Assembly: GCA_045601425.1 (NCBI GenBank)
Contig: JAZRZP010000007.1
Coordinates: 1 to 48,682, forward strand
Length of the DNA stretch: 48,682 bases
Direction: 5' to 3'
Source: UBA1219 sp045601425
GTDB lineage: Bacteria; Bacteroidota; Bacteroidia; Bacteroidales; P3
Shown here: positions 1-7,273 of the stretch, in pieces
How positions within the stretch are numbered: position 1 is the first letter of the stretch
Layout: the number at the start of each line of letters is the position of its first letter
Made by a program: the position numbers and the translations under genes
Notes under the pieces: model-generated
Database searches by the model: none
Seen by the model: the letters and a program-made list of their open reading frames with translations, nothing else
Told to the model about the DNA's origin: nothing

Positions 1-134
1 AGAACGAAAAATGGGACGGCAACTGGAACGGTACTCCCTGCAAGCAGGACAGCTACATATACATCCTCAAATACCGCCAAATGGAATATGACGACCCCGT
101 CGTGAAAACCGGTACTGTCCTTCTGTTGCGTTAG
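1..134 (+). CDS. C-terminal end of a T9SS type B sorting-domain protein (partial)
   Basis: The reading frame that begins at base 3 runs without a stop to TAG at 132-134 and gives the last 43 residues of a protein whose start lies outside the window. The visible pattern (WDGNWNG, then SYIYILKY, and a final GTVLLLR) matches the end of the gliding-motility-associated C-terminal domain, the type B sorting signal of the type IX secretion system, which normally ends WDG..NG..VYvY.l.Y...GtvtLiR. By family knowledge such proteins are exported across the outer membrane and released or attached at the cell surface. The cargo function cannot be seen. The gene faces the minus-strand kinase gene and shares a two-way terminator with it. 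Confidence 0.75.
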   Translation, partial: NEKWDGNWNGTPCKQDSYIYILKYRQMEYDDPVVKTGTVLLLR

Positions 135-155
135 AAAGAAAGAATAAAATGAAAA

Positions 156-188
156 AAATAGCGATGTCTTAAAGCATCGCTATTTCGT
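156..188. terminator. Bidirectional intrinsic terminator
   Basis: An 11-bp perfect stem (AAATAGCGATG at 156-166 with CATCGCTATTT at 175-185) has an 8-base loop, with A-rich sequence on the left and T-rich sequence on the right. It lies between the convergent T9SS cargo gene and the kinase gene. The TAA stop of the kinase (169-171, minus) sits inside the loop. Confidence 0.85.
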
Positions 189-1149
189 TTTTTATGTCGG
201 ACCATTGCCTGTCATTCATTTTTACACCTACAACCGATATTATGTTTCCGGAAAGGATTTTTGCAATTTCTGCCGATTTTTCAAGGGAAAAGTTGTTGGC
301 CAGACCATATAGGAGTCCGGCAGCGTAGAAATCACCGGCTCCGGTAGTGTCAATGCAGTTGTGAGGAGATATTCCGACATGAATGGTCGGTTCTTTTCCA
401 CGTTTTACGTAAGAGCCTTTCTGACCGACTTTTACAATGCCTATTTTGCAGATTTCTGCCATCAGGTAAAGAGCATCACGGGCGTTGTCAAGTCCGGTAA
501 AGGCTTTGGATTCTTCTTCGTTGGCAAACAATATGTCGATGTAGTCTTTTACGAAATCTTGCAGAAAGTTGAGTTTTTCCAGTACGACATTGTACGAAGT
601 CAGATCAAGAGAAATCTGAAGTCCGCAAGCTTTTGCCAGTTGCACAGCTTTTGTTATGAGTTTTCGGTTTTGGAGCAGATATCCTTCAAGGTGCAGTATG
701 CCGCAACCATTGAAAACGTCTTCGGAAATCATTTCTGCAGACATTCGTACGGCGGCACCGAGGTGAGTGGCGAAAGTACGTTCACCGTCAGTCGAGATGA
801 ATGTCAGTGTGGTTCCGCTTGGAGTGCTGCATCGGAAAAGTTTCGTGTCGACTCCGGATTTCTTGAGATCGTTTTCGAAGAAGTCGCCGATTTCATCATT
901 GCCCGTCATACCGACAAATGCAGTATCGCCGCCGAGTTCAGCAATGCCGCGTATGGTGTTGCATGCTGAACCTCCGGGAACGGTCTGGCTCTCAAAACCT
1001 TCTATATACCAGCTTATCTCGCTGTATTTTTCGGAATCGATTATTTGCATGCCACCTTTCGGAAGTCCGAATTCGCCGAGAGTCTGGTCGGTGTTGAGTC
1101 GTATCAGTTTGTCGGTAAGGGCGTTGCCTATGCCAATGATTTTTTTTAT
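169..1149 (-). CDS. PfkB/ribokinase-family carbohydrate (or adenosine) kinase, non-canonical start
   Basis: This is an ATP-dependent sugar or nucleoside kinase of the ribokinase (PfkB) family. The first ATG is at 1050, but the conserved N-terminus (KKIIGIGNALTDKL, then GLPKGG) continues upstream in the same frame to about 1149. The full protein is then about 326 residues, a normal family length. Visible signatures are the substrate-side GGSACN (about residues 59-64) and the anion-hole/catalytic DTTGAGD (about 267-273), whose last Asp is the expected base. No ATG, GTG or TTG occurs in frame near 1149. The nearest plausible start is ATA at 1149-1147, so the start assigned here is an inference. 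The gene lies 11 bases after yicC and probably shares its transcript. The substrate is not resolved from sequence. Confidence 0.8.
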   Translation of the reverse strand: MKKIIGIGNALTDKLIRLNTDQTLGEFGLPKGGMQIIDSEKYSEISWYIEGFESQTVPGGSACNTIRGIAELGGDTAFVGMTGNDEIGDFFENDLKKSGVDTKLFRCSTPSGTTLTFISTDGERTFATHLGAAVRMSAEMISEDVFNGCGILHLEGYLLQNRKLITKAVQLAKACGLQISLDLTSYNVVLEKLNFLQDFVKDYIDILFANEEESKAFTGLDNARDALYLMAEICKIGIVKVGQKGSYVKRGKEPTIHVGISPHNCIDTTGAGDFYAAGLLYGLANNFSLEKSAEIAKILSGNIISVVGVKMNDRQWSDIKNEIAML

Positions 1150-1160
1150 ACTACAGATGG

Positions 1161-2021
1161 TTAAAGGATATTGCCAAGCTGTTCTTTTATTTTTTCGAGT
1201 TCATCTTTCATTACCACCACAAGTTTTTGAATTTCAGTATGATTGGCTTTTGAACCCATGGTGTTTATTTCACGTCCCATTTCTTGAGCGATAAAACTGA
1301 GTTTTTTACCTATGCTTTCGGCAAGGTTCATGGTTTCTACGAAGTAGTTGATGTGTTTTTGCAGACGTACTTTTTCTTCGGTTATGTCCAATTTTTCAAG
1401 GTAATAGATGAGTTCCTGCTCGAAACGGTTTTCGTCAACGGTGATTTCAAGTTCGGAGAGGTTTTTCCGCAGGCGTCCTTTCTGGGATTCGATGCGTTCG
1501 GCTTCAAATGGCAGAACGGCATTGAGCTTTTCCTGAATTATGTCTATGTGTTTTATGAAGTCTTGTTTCAGTATTTCACCTTCGTGCAGGCGTGTCTCAT
1601 CCAAGGCCGAGATGGCCGACAGTGTCTGCTTTGCTACAAAATCCCATGTCTTTTCGTCGAGTTCTTCGTTTTGAACGTTTTCCCAAACGTCGGGACGGCG
1701 TATTACCATGTCGAGAAGGTTGTCGGTTGGCTGGCCGAGTTCCGAGGCAAGTTGCTTGAGGTCTGTGAAAAATGTTTTTGCAGCCTCGTGGTTTATCAGA
1801 CTGACAGAGGTTTTCTCCACGTCCTCCGAAAGGGAGAATTCTATTTTTCCCCGTTCGAGTTGGTTGAGCATGGTGCGAATTTCGAGTTCCTTTGTACGGA
1901 AAGTTGCAGGAAGTTTCACTATGGCATCTATCTGCTTGCTGTTCAGAGTCTTTATTTCAATGGTATATACTCTGTCGTCTATTTGGTTTTGGATTTTTGC
2001 AAATCCCGTCATCGATTTCAT
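1161..2021 (-). CDS. yicC: YicC family protein (putative endoribonuclease)
   Basis: The 286-residue protein starts MKSMTGFAK and has the LNSK.ID segment typical of the YicC N-terminal domain. It ends in the DUF1732 domain, recognised by MGREINTMGSKAN and a following LVVVMKDELEKIKEQ. By family knowledge YicC is a conserved stress-related protein, and E. coli YicC has been reported to have endoribonuclease activity. It lies 12 bases after apbE and 11 bases before the kinase on the same strand, so the three look co-transcribed. In many genomes yicC precedes gmk; no gmk is present here. Confidence 0.9.
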   Translation of the reverse strand: MKSMTGFAKIQNQIDDRVYTIEIKTLNSKQIDAIVKLPATFRTKELEIRTMLNQLERGKIEFSLSEDVEKTSVSLINHEAAKTFFTDLKQLASELGQPTDNLLDMVIRRPDVWENVQNEELDEKTWDFVAKQTLSAISALDETRLHEGEILKQDFIKHIDIIQEKLNAVLPFEAERIESQKGRLRKNLSELEITVDENRFEQELIYYLEKLDITEEKVRLQKHINYFVETMNLAESIGKKLSFIAQEMGREINTMGSKANHTEIQKLVVVMKDELEKIKEQLGNIL

Positions 2022-2033
2022 ATTATAAATAAT

Positions 2034-3056
2034 TTATTGTTTTACAATGTGTTGTTTGAATTTGTCTGTTGCCAGAGTCTTGTATTCTCCGTTTTTGTCG
2101 TATATGAAGTACACAGCGTCAAGTTCGGGATGCTTTTTTATGAAATCCAACGATTTTTCAAGCCCCATCACCATGAAAGCTGTTGCATAGGCATCTGCCT
2201 TCCACGCGTGGTCTGAAATGACGGAGACGCTCAATAGCGAATGATTTACCGGGTATCCGGTGAACGGGTCTATAGTGTGGGAATACTTCACTCCGTTTTT
2301 CTCGTAATATTTGCGATAGTTGCCTGATGTTACAACCGACTGATTCTCAAGGTTTATCTTTATGTCTATTTTCTGTTCGCCGAATTTGTCCTCGGAGGGT
2401 TTTTCCACGCCAACGACCCATTTCCCGCCGTCAGGTTTGTTGCCTTTTGCCATGACCTCTCCTCCAATATCTACAATGTAACTTGTTATTCCCTTGTCTT
2501 CCAGAAATTTACTTACCATATCAACCGAATACCCTTGGGCAATGGCGTTGAAGTCTATTTCCATTTCGGGACGTGCCTTATGAAGAATTTTTCTACCGTT
2601 TTCTTCAGAAACAGTTACCGGAAGTCCTACGAATTGTTTCAGACTGTCGATAGTGGCACTGTCAACGTCGCTCCCGTTTCTGAACCCGAATCCCCATGCA
2701 TTTACCAGTTGTCCGACTGTGCAGTCGAAATATCCGCCGGTAGTCTTGTTTACTTCAAGGGAGAGTTGCAAGAGATCGCAGAACAAATCGTTGATTGCCG
2801 AATCCTGATTTCCGTTCACCTTACGAATCAGTGAGTTTTCCACCCACAGTGATGCTGTCCGGTCGAAATCATGCAGAAGAGAGTCGATTGACGATGAGAA
2901 ATCGCGATTTTGGCAGTCGTAATAGGTGATGGCATAATATGAACCTTGCACTTCCCCCGAAAGAACCATTTTCCTGAGCTCGGATTTGCACGAGAGTAAT
3001 GCAACTGAAAAAGTTGTCAATATGCTGAAAATCAATATTTTTGTTAATTTCGACAT
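2034..3056 (-). CDS. apbE: FAD:protein FMN transferase (ApbE family) lipoprotein
   Basis: ApbE transfers FMN from FAD onto a Thr or Ser of target flavoproteins such as Nqr or Rnf subunits, outside the inner membrane. The chosen start (ATG at 3056, MSKLTKILIF) gives 340 residues with a lipoprotein signal ending at the lipobox LLSC. A longer frame back to 3152 adds 32 unlikely residues that run through the promoter region. Family landmarks are AQGYSVD, the DIGGE motif, SGNYRKYY, HTIDPFTGYPV (metal/flavin site) and ADAYATA. It is divergent from the GT9 gene. A TAnnTTTG element on this strand at 3079-3072 lies just upstream. No Nqr or Rnf target genes are in the window. Confidence 0.92.
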   Translation of the reverse strand: MSKLTKILIFSILTTFSVALLSCKSELRKMVLSGEVQGSYYAITYYDCQNRDFSSSIDSLLHDFDRTASLWVENSLIRKVNGNQDSAINDLFCDLLQLSLEVNKTTGGYFDCTVGQLVNAWGFGFRNGSDVDSATIDSLKQFVGLPVTVSEENGRKILHKARPEMEIDFNAIAQGYSVDMVSKFLEDKGITSYIVDIGGEVMAKGNKPDGGKWVVGVEKPSEDKFGEQKIDIKINLENQSVVTSGNYRKYYEKNGVKYSHTIDPFTGYPVNHSLLSVSVISDHAWKADAYATAFMVMGLEKSLDFIKKHPELDAVYFIYDKNGEYKTLATDKFKQHIVKQ

Positions 3057-3071
3057 CAGTCTTTTTTTTTG

Positions 3072-3079
3072 CAAAAATA
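3072..3079 (-). promoter_or_regulatory. Candidate -7 element for apbE
   Basis: On the minus strand the bases read TATTTTTG, which fits the Bacteroidota consensus TAnnTTTG, 16 bases before the apbE ATG. No good -33 TTTG lies 19-21 bases upstream, so support is moderate. Confidence 0.45.
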
Positions 3080-3141
3080 CGTTTTTTTTCCAAAAAATCA
3101 TATTTTTGGCACAAATGTTTCCGTTTATTCCCTTTTTTTCA

Positions 3142-3149
3142 TATCTTTG
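3142..3149 (+). promoter_or_regulatory. Candidate -7 element for the GT9 gene
   Basis: TATCTTTG, followed by CA, lies 20 bases before the ATG at 3169. This placement supports the short start of the glycosyltransferase over the longer open frame. Confidence 0.65.
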
Positions 3150-3168
3150 CAAAATAAAAACAGTTCAG

Positions 3169-4167
3169 ATGAAGATTCTGGTAATACAAACGGCTTCTAT
3201 TGGAGATGTGATTCTGGCAACGGCTTTGCTTGAAAAACTGCACGTTTTTTATCCTTCTGCCGACTTGGATTTTCTTGTGAAAAAAGGCAACGAGCAGCTC
3301 TTCGAATCGCATCCTTACCTTCACGAACTTCTGGTATGGAACAAGAAGAACGGCAAGCGGAAAAATCTCAGGAAAATTGTGTCGCAGGTCAGGGCTTCGC
3401 GTTATGATATAATCGTGAATGTGCAGCGTTTTTTATCGACCGGAAAAATCGTGGCATTCTCCAAAGCCAAGCAGAGTTTCGGTTTCCGGAAGAATCCGCT
3501 CTCGGTCTTTTATACAAAGAGTTTCCCGCACAGCATAGGCACGAAAGGGAATGTATATCTTCACGAAACGGAGCGGAACCAGCAGCTTATTGCCGGTATT
3601 ACAGACAGTGAACCTGCTCCGATGCGTCTGTATCCCACGGACGGGCACTACCGGAAGGTTGCCCGATTCAAGAAAGAGAAATACATCTGTGTGGCTCCTG
3701 CTTCGCTGTGGTTTACCAAGCAGTTTCCCAAGCACCGTTGGATAGAATTTCTCAGGCAGGTTCCCGATGGCATGCAGGTTTATCTTTTGGGTGGAAAAAG
3801 CGACGTTCGGTTGTGTGACGGCATCATTGAGAGCTGTCCGGGTAAGAAAATCATGAATTTGGCTGGAGAATTGTCGTTGCTGGAATCCGCAGCGATAATG
3901 CGTGATGCCGCAATGAACTATGTCTGCGATTCATCACCCATGCACCTTGCTTCGAGTGTCGATGCTCCGACCACTGCGGTTTTCTGTTCCACTATTCCGG
4001 AATTCGGTTTTGGACCGAAGTCGTCAGACTCGGTGGTGGTGCAGGAGAATCAGGACTTGGATTGCCGTCCTTGCGGACTGCACGGTCACAAGAATTGTCC
4101 GAAGGAGAATTTCCTCTGTGCCGAAAATATAAGGATACAGGATTTGCTTTCGCGTTTGCCGGAATGA
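3169..4167 (+). CDS. Glycosyltransferase family 9 (heptosyltransferase-like)
   Basis: The 332-residue protein starts MKILVIQTASIGDVIL, the N-terminal nucleotide-fold strand of GT9 lipopolysaccharide heptosyltransferases (RfaF/WaaF type). A sugar-nucleotide binding segment follows in the C-terminal half: VAPASLWFTKQ near residue 180, then a segment ending CDSSPMHLA, which is the acceptor and diphosphate-binding region of the family. The ending contains a Cys-rich stretch (DCRPCGLHGHKNC) that is common in Bacteroidota GT9 proteins. The role is inferred as addition of a heptose or related sugar to LPS or LOS on the cytoplasmic face. The frame is open 61 codons further upstream, but the promoter element at 3142-3149 makes 3169 the better start. 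Exact sugar and acceptor are unknown. Confidence 0.85.
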   Translation: MKILVIQTASIGDVILATALLEKLHVFYPSADLDFLVKKGNEQLFESHPYLHELLVWNKKNGKRKNLRKIVSQVRASRYDIIVNVQRFLSTGKIVAFSKAKQSFGFRKNPLSVFYTKSFPHSIGTKGNVYLHETERNQQLIAGITDSEPAPMRLYPTDGHYRKVARFKKEKYICVAPASLWFTKQFPKHRWIEFLRQVPDGMQVYLLGGKSDVRLCDGIIESCPGKKIMNLAGELSLLESAAIMRDAAMNYVCDSSPMHLASSVDAPTTAVFCSTIPEFGFGPKSSDSVVVQENQDLDCRPCGLHGHKNCPKENFLCAENIRIQDLLSRLPE

Positions 4168-4189
4168 TTTTTTCTGGTTGGTGTGCAAA

Positions 4190-4226
4190 AAAAGAAAGCG
4201 AAACTCAAAGAGTTTCGCTTTCTTTT
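4190..4226. terminator. Bidirectional intrinsic terminator
   Basis: A long stem (AAGAAAGCGAAACTC at 4192-4206 with GAGTTTCGCTTTCTT at 4210-4224) has a 3-base AAA loop and A/T runs on both sides. It separates the convergent GT9 gene and the T9SS cargo gene and can serve both. Confidence 0.9.
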
Positions 4227-4241
4227 TAACAATGATTTGGA

Positions 4242-5942
4242 TTATTTCTTTATAACCAAACTTCTTACATTGGTCTTGCCGTCTTTTGTTTCGATGCGCA
4301 AGATGTAAGAACCGTTGTTGTAATCTTCCAAAGGAATGACTGTTTTGTTATTGGAAGCGTCCTTGTTTACGACCAACTGGCCCAACATGTTGTATATTTT
4401 GATGTTGCTAACGCTTGAGCCTTCAATGATAACTTGTGTTGCAGCAGGGTTGGGGTATATTCTTACGTTGCTTGCATTGGCAGTGTTTATGCCTTCTTCA
4501 GAAACGACAATGGTTACGCTCGATGTTTTGGAACATTCCTGTGCATTTGTTGCAGTCAGCGAATATTCGGTGTTTTCGCTTGGAGTTACCGTAATGGTAT
4601 CTGTTGTTTCGCCTGTACTCCATACGTAAGACAGTGTTTCGTCGCTTACTGCGTAAAGTTCAGTGCTGTTGCCCGGGTGAACGGAGAATGTTCCGGCAAT
4701 GTGGAATGAGGGTAATTCCATTATGGTGAGTTTGGGAAGAACGACAATGCTGTCGCAGCCGTTTACGTTTGTGGCTCTGAACAGCAGGGAATCCTGAGAA
4801 TCAGTGTAGCGTGTGCCGTCCAGCCAGATATATTCGCCGCATACAGACAGCGGTTCAAGGAACGTGGTGTCGGTATAAAGGTCTTCATAGTGTATATTCA
4901 TGCAGCAGCTGTCTGAACCGTCGCTTCCCTTGCAGACGTAAAGGGTATCTCCGGTTGTTTTCAGCCATATTTTCATACCTCTGCCGTATACCGGCCATGC
5001 AAAACCTGCATAGCTGCTGTTGGCTCTTATGCTACAGAAAGCAGTGTCTATTGTGTAAATGGGAAGAATTGCCACGTGATAGTTGTACAAGGTGTCGCAT
5101 GTGGTTGAACCGTCTCCGGATACCGTACGGGATAAAATTGTGTCTATTCTTTGGTCGGTGGCTCTGATGGTATCGTTTTCCCATACATATTCACCGTTTA
5201 CGGTTTCGTAGATGTTGTTTTCCGGAGTGGTGTTCAGAGTAAGATTGAGTCTGTACAGAGTGTCGCAACCGCCATCGTTGATTTTACGGTATTCTATAAT
5301 GCCGTTTTCGGTGTATTCTTCTCCGTTCCATGAGTAGGAGGCACTGCAGGTTACAACGGAATCCGTTGCCAGTGTTGCAGCGGTGTAGTTCAGTGTTACG
5401 ATGCTGTCGCAACCGCCGGCGGAGTGTATGGTGTCATAAGCTACGGTGTCGTTGACGTATGTGTTGCCGTCGATCCATGTGAATGGAGGGCAAGCTATGA
5501 CTGTTTCGGAACCGGTAAGTTCACTGGTGAAGGTGATTTTCAGGTGGTCTATGCTGTCGCAATCGTTCGCTGCTGTAAGGTTTGCAGTGTAATCGTCGCC
5601 GGATTCCGTTATGTTCTGGCCGTTCCATACGTACGGAGTCGTGCAAGTCATTACGGTGTCGTAATGGTGTACAGAGTGTTTGATTGTCAGGTGCAGTACA
5701 AAAATTACACTATCAGCATCGTCGGCGACATTTCTCATGATATATCCGACGTTTTCGGTGCTTTCCGTGTATTTTATGCCGTCTTTCCATGTGTATTCGT
5801 CACAATCTACAACGGTGTCGTGAAGTACCTGAATAGATTCCCCAACCATGCTGGGTGTGAAATTTGTTACTCTCACTTGAGCGTGCAATGCTATCGGCAC
5901 GTAAATTGCCAATAATAACAAACTTAATAATCCTTTTTTCAT
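4242..5942 (-). CDS. T9SS type A sorting-domain surface/secreted protein with Cys/Trp repeat modules
   Basis: The 566-residue exported protein has an N-terminal signal peptide (MKKGLLSLLLLAIYVP, cleavage near LHAQ) and at least five copies of a module of 60-90 residues. The module pattern is C..Y.W.G..Y followed by GCDSI or CDSI and alternating hydrophobic residues (about residues 45-410). An Ig/PKD-like segment follows (SYVWSTGETTD, about 425-480). The last 75 residues are a type A Por secretion tail: NVRIYPNPAATQ, then IYNMLGQLV, and a basic SLVIKK ending. By family knowledge the tail directs export through T9SS and anchoring. Ligand or enzymatic function is not visible; the repeats resemble adhesive beta modules. 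It is transcribed alone. Confidence 0.85.
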   Translation of the reverse strand: MKKGLLSLLLLAIYVPIALHAQVRVTNFTPSMVGESIQVLHDTVVDCDEYTWKDGIKYTESTENVGYIMRNVADDADSVIFVLHLTIKHSVHHYDTVMTCTTPYVWNGQNITESGDDYTANLTAANDCDSIDHLKITFTSELTGSETVIACPPFTWIDGNTYVNDTVAYDTIHSAGGCDSIVTLNYTAATLATDSVVTCSASYSWNGEEYTENGIIEYRKINDGGCDTLYRLNLTLNTTPENNIYETVNGEYVWENDTIRATDQRIDTILSRTVSGDGSTTCDTLYNYHVAILPIYTIDTAFCSIRANSSYAGFAWPVYGRGMKIWLKTTGDTLYVCKGSDGSDSCCMNIHYEDLYTDTTFLEPLSVCGEYIWLDGTRYTDSQDSLLFRATNVNGCDSIVVLPKLTIMELPSFHIAGTFSVHPGNSTELYAVSDETLSYVWSTGETTDTITVTPSENTEYSLTATNAQECSKTSSVTIVVSEEGINTANASNVRIYPNPAATQVIIEGSSVSNIKIYNMLGQLVVNKDASNNKTVIPLEDYNNGSYILRIETKDGKTNVRSLVIKK

Positions 5943-6067
5943 TGTTTTAATCTGTATTTATCTTTATTATACGTTTATTTTTCTTACTTAAAATCAATTG
6001 TTTGCAAGTTCCTTCAGGCCATTTTGCATGTGTCTGCACGCATTTTTGCCTGCACGAAAAGGAACTG

Positions 6068-6075
6068 CAAAGATA
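6068..6075 (-). promoter_or_regulatory. Candidate -7 element for the T9SS cargo gene
   Basis: On the minus strand the bases read TATCTTTG followed by CA, 126 bases before the start codon, which implies a long leader. Confidence 0.6.
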
Positions 6076-6237
6076 CTATTTTTTTTTGATACTGCAATAC
6101 CTTTTTTCAATTTTATGTTCTTTATTTATGTAAAATATTGTAAACCAATGTTTTAATATTGGGATTCCGTTGTGTTTTTGTTTTTGTGAATGAAAATGCT
6201 TTTCTGTGCCCCGTGCAGACATGTCGGTTGGGCTGTA

Positions 6238-6267
6238 TTTTTCAGAAAAAAATTTTTTTCTGAAAAA
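6238..6267. repeat. 30-base perfect AT-rich palindrome
   Basis: The order is five T, C, A, G, seven A, then seven T, C, T, G, five A. It is a perfect inverted repeat with no loop. It lies immediately before a TAnnTTTG element (6274-6281) in a divergent promoter region, so an operator or DNA-structure role is possible. Confidence 0.7.
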
Positions 6268-6273
6268 ATGTTG

Positions 6274-6281
6274 TATTTTTG
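6274..6281 (+). promoter_or_regulatory. Candidate -7 element for rsmG
   Basis: TATTTTTG fits TAnnTTTG, about 106 bases upstream of the rsmG ATG. The AT-rich setting raises the chance of a coincidental match. Confidence 0.4.
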
Positions 6282-6386
6282 TATTCCGATACAGAAGGAA
6301 AAATTTTTTTGTTTTGGCATGTAAAATTCTGTTTTTTAATGATTTGAAGTTTTTTTATTATTTTTCTTTTGAATTAAACGCAATAA

Positions 6387-7010
6387 ATGGACCTGTTACT
6401 GAAATATTTTCCCTGTCTCACGGAGAGGCAAAAGGAGCAATTTGCCGCCATGCCGGCTTTGTATGCCGAATGGAATGATAAAATAAATGTCATATCACGC
6501 AAGGATATCGACAATCTTTACGAACGTCATGTCATACATTCGCTCGGGATAGCGAAGGTGCAGGCTTTCCGTCCGGGGAGCAGTGTCATGGATGTGGGAA
6601 CCGGCGGTGGTTTCCCGGGAATACCGCTTGCGGTGCTTTTTCCCGAAACACGCTTCCACCTCGTCGATTCGATAGGTAAGAAGATAAAGGTGGTGGAAAA
6701 TGTCGCCAGTTCGCTCGGTTTGCAGAATGTTAGGGCCGAACAGATACGGGCCGAGCAGGTTGCGGGAACCTATGATTTTATCGTGAGCCGTGCCGTTACC
6801 GAACTGCCGGCTTTCGTGAAATGGGTGAGGAGCAAGATTTCACCACACAGCGCTCACGAACTCCGCAACGGAATACTTTATCTTAAAGGCGGAGACCTTG
6901 CCGAAGAGCTGAAGCCTTTCGGTACCAAAACGAAAATCTACTGCCTCAGCGATTTCTTTTCCGAAGAGTTTTTCGAAACCAAAAAAGTGGTTTATCTTCC
7001 CCTGAAGTGA
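6387..7010 (+). CDS. rsmG: 16S rRNA (guanine527-N7)-methyltransferase RsmG
   Basis: RsmG (GidB) methylates N7 of G527 in 16S rRNA using S-adenosylmethionine. The 207-residue length is normal. Visible features are the N-terminal LYAEWNDKINVISRKD (about residues 26-41), the ERHVIHSL segment, the SAM-binding VMDVGTGGGFPGIPLA (about 67-82) and the IVSRAVTELP motif (about 132-141). The C-terminal half is typical of the Bacteroidota form. It stands alone: upstream is a long divergent region and downstream is the accessory patch at 7011-8270. Confidence 0.95.
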   Translation: MDLLLKYFPCLTERQKEQFAAMPALYAEWNDKINVISRKDIDNLYERHVIHSLGIAKVQAFRPGSSVMDVGTGGGFPGIPLAVLFPETRFHLVDSIGKKIKVVENVASSLGLQNVRAEQIRAEQVAGTYDFIVSRAVTELPAFVKWVRSKISPHSAHELRNGILYLKGGDLAEELKPFGTKTKIYCLSDFFSEEFFETKKVVYLPLK

Positions 7011-7063
7011 CCGCACCAAACTGCCGGCTTGCAAACAGGCACGGTACACATCGGAAATCTTGA

Positions 7064-7273
7064 CGTTTATGTCTTGCTGCAGGTCTGACAGCACTTGCCG
7101 CAGACGATTTCAGAAAGTCAGGATACGTACCGACAGTGTTTGTAAAAAACGACATGGTGTATCATGTGGATTGTTTCATATACAGTCACAAAGGCAGAGT
7201 ACATGAAGAACTGTCTTGCTTGCCGATAGTGTCCGCAAAAGGCAGATTCAAGAGATTTGAAATTGCAGAATAA
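7064..7273 (+). pseudogene. Possible 3' remnant of an unidentified gene
   Basis: A plus-strand frame runs from just after a stop at 7061-7063 to TAA at 7271-7273 and has protein-like composition (YVPTVFVKNDMVYHVDCF, later LPIVSAKGRFKRFEIAE). It has no convincing start: the first in-frame ATG is at 7154 and would leave 39 residues. It follows rsmG by about 50 bases and ends just before the small-RNA promoter at 7303. It looks like the tail of a decayed or truncated gene, but no family was recognised. Confidence 0.35.

Larger units (their letters stand above)
5943..6386. other. 444-base divergent intergenic region, no gene recognised
   Basis: This very AT-rich region lies between the T9SS cargo gene and rsmG. 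It holds a minus-strand TAnnTTTG element (6075-6068), a 30-base perfect palindrome (6238-6267) and a plus-strand TAnnTTTG element (6274-6281). The short open frames in it show no protein-like composition. Confidence 0.6.

Noticed and set aside
361..969. 202-codon plus-strand frame opposite the PfkB-type kinase
   Set aside because: The minus strand carries intact kinase motifs. The plus frame has no recognisable features.
1284..2216. 310-codon plus-strand frame opposite yicC and apbE
   Set aside because: It is antisense to two recognised families, with Phe/Val/Cys-rich composition and no motif.
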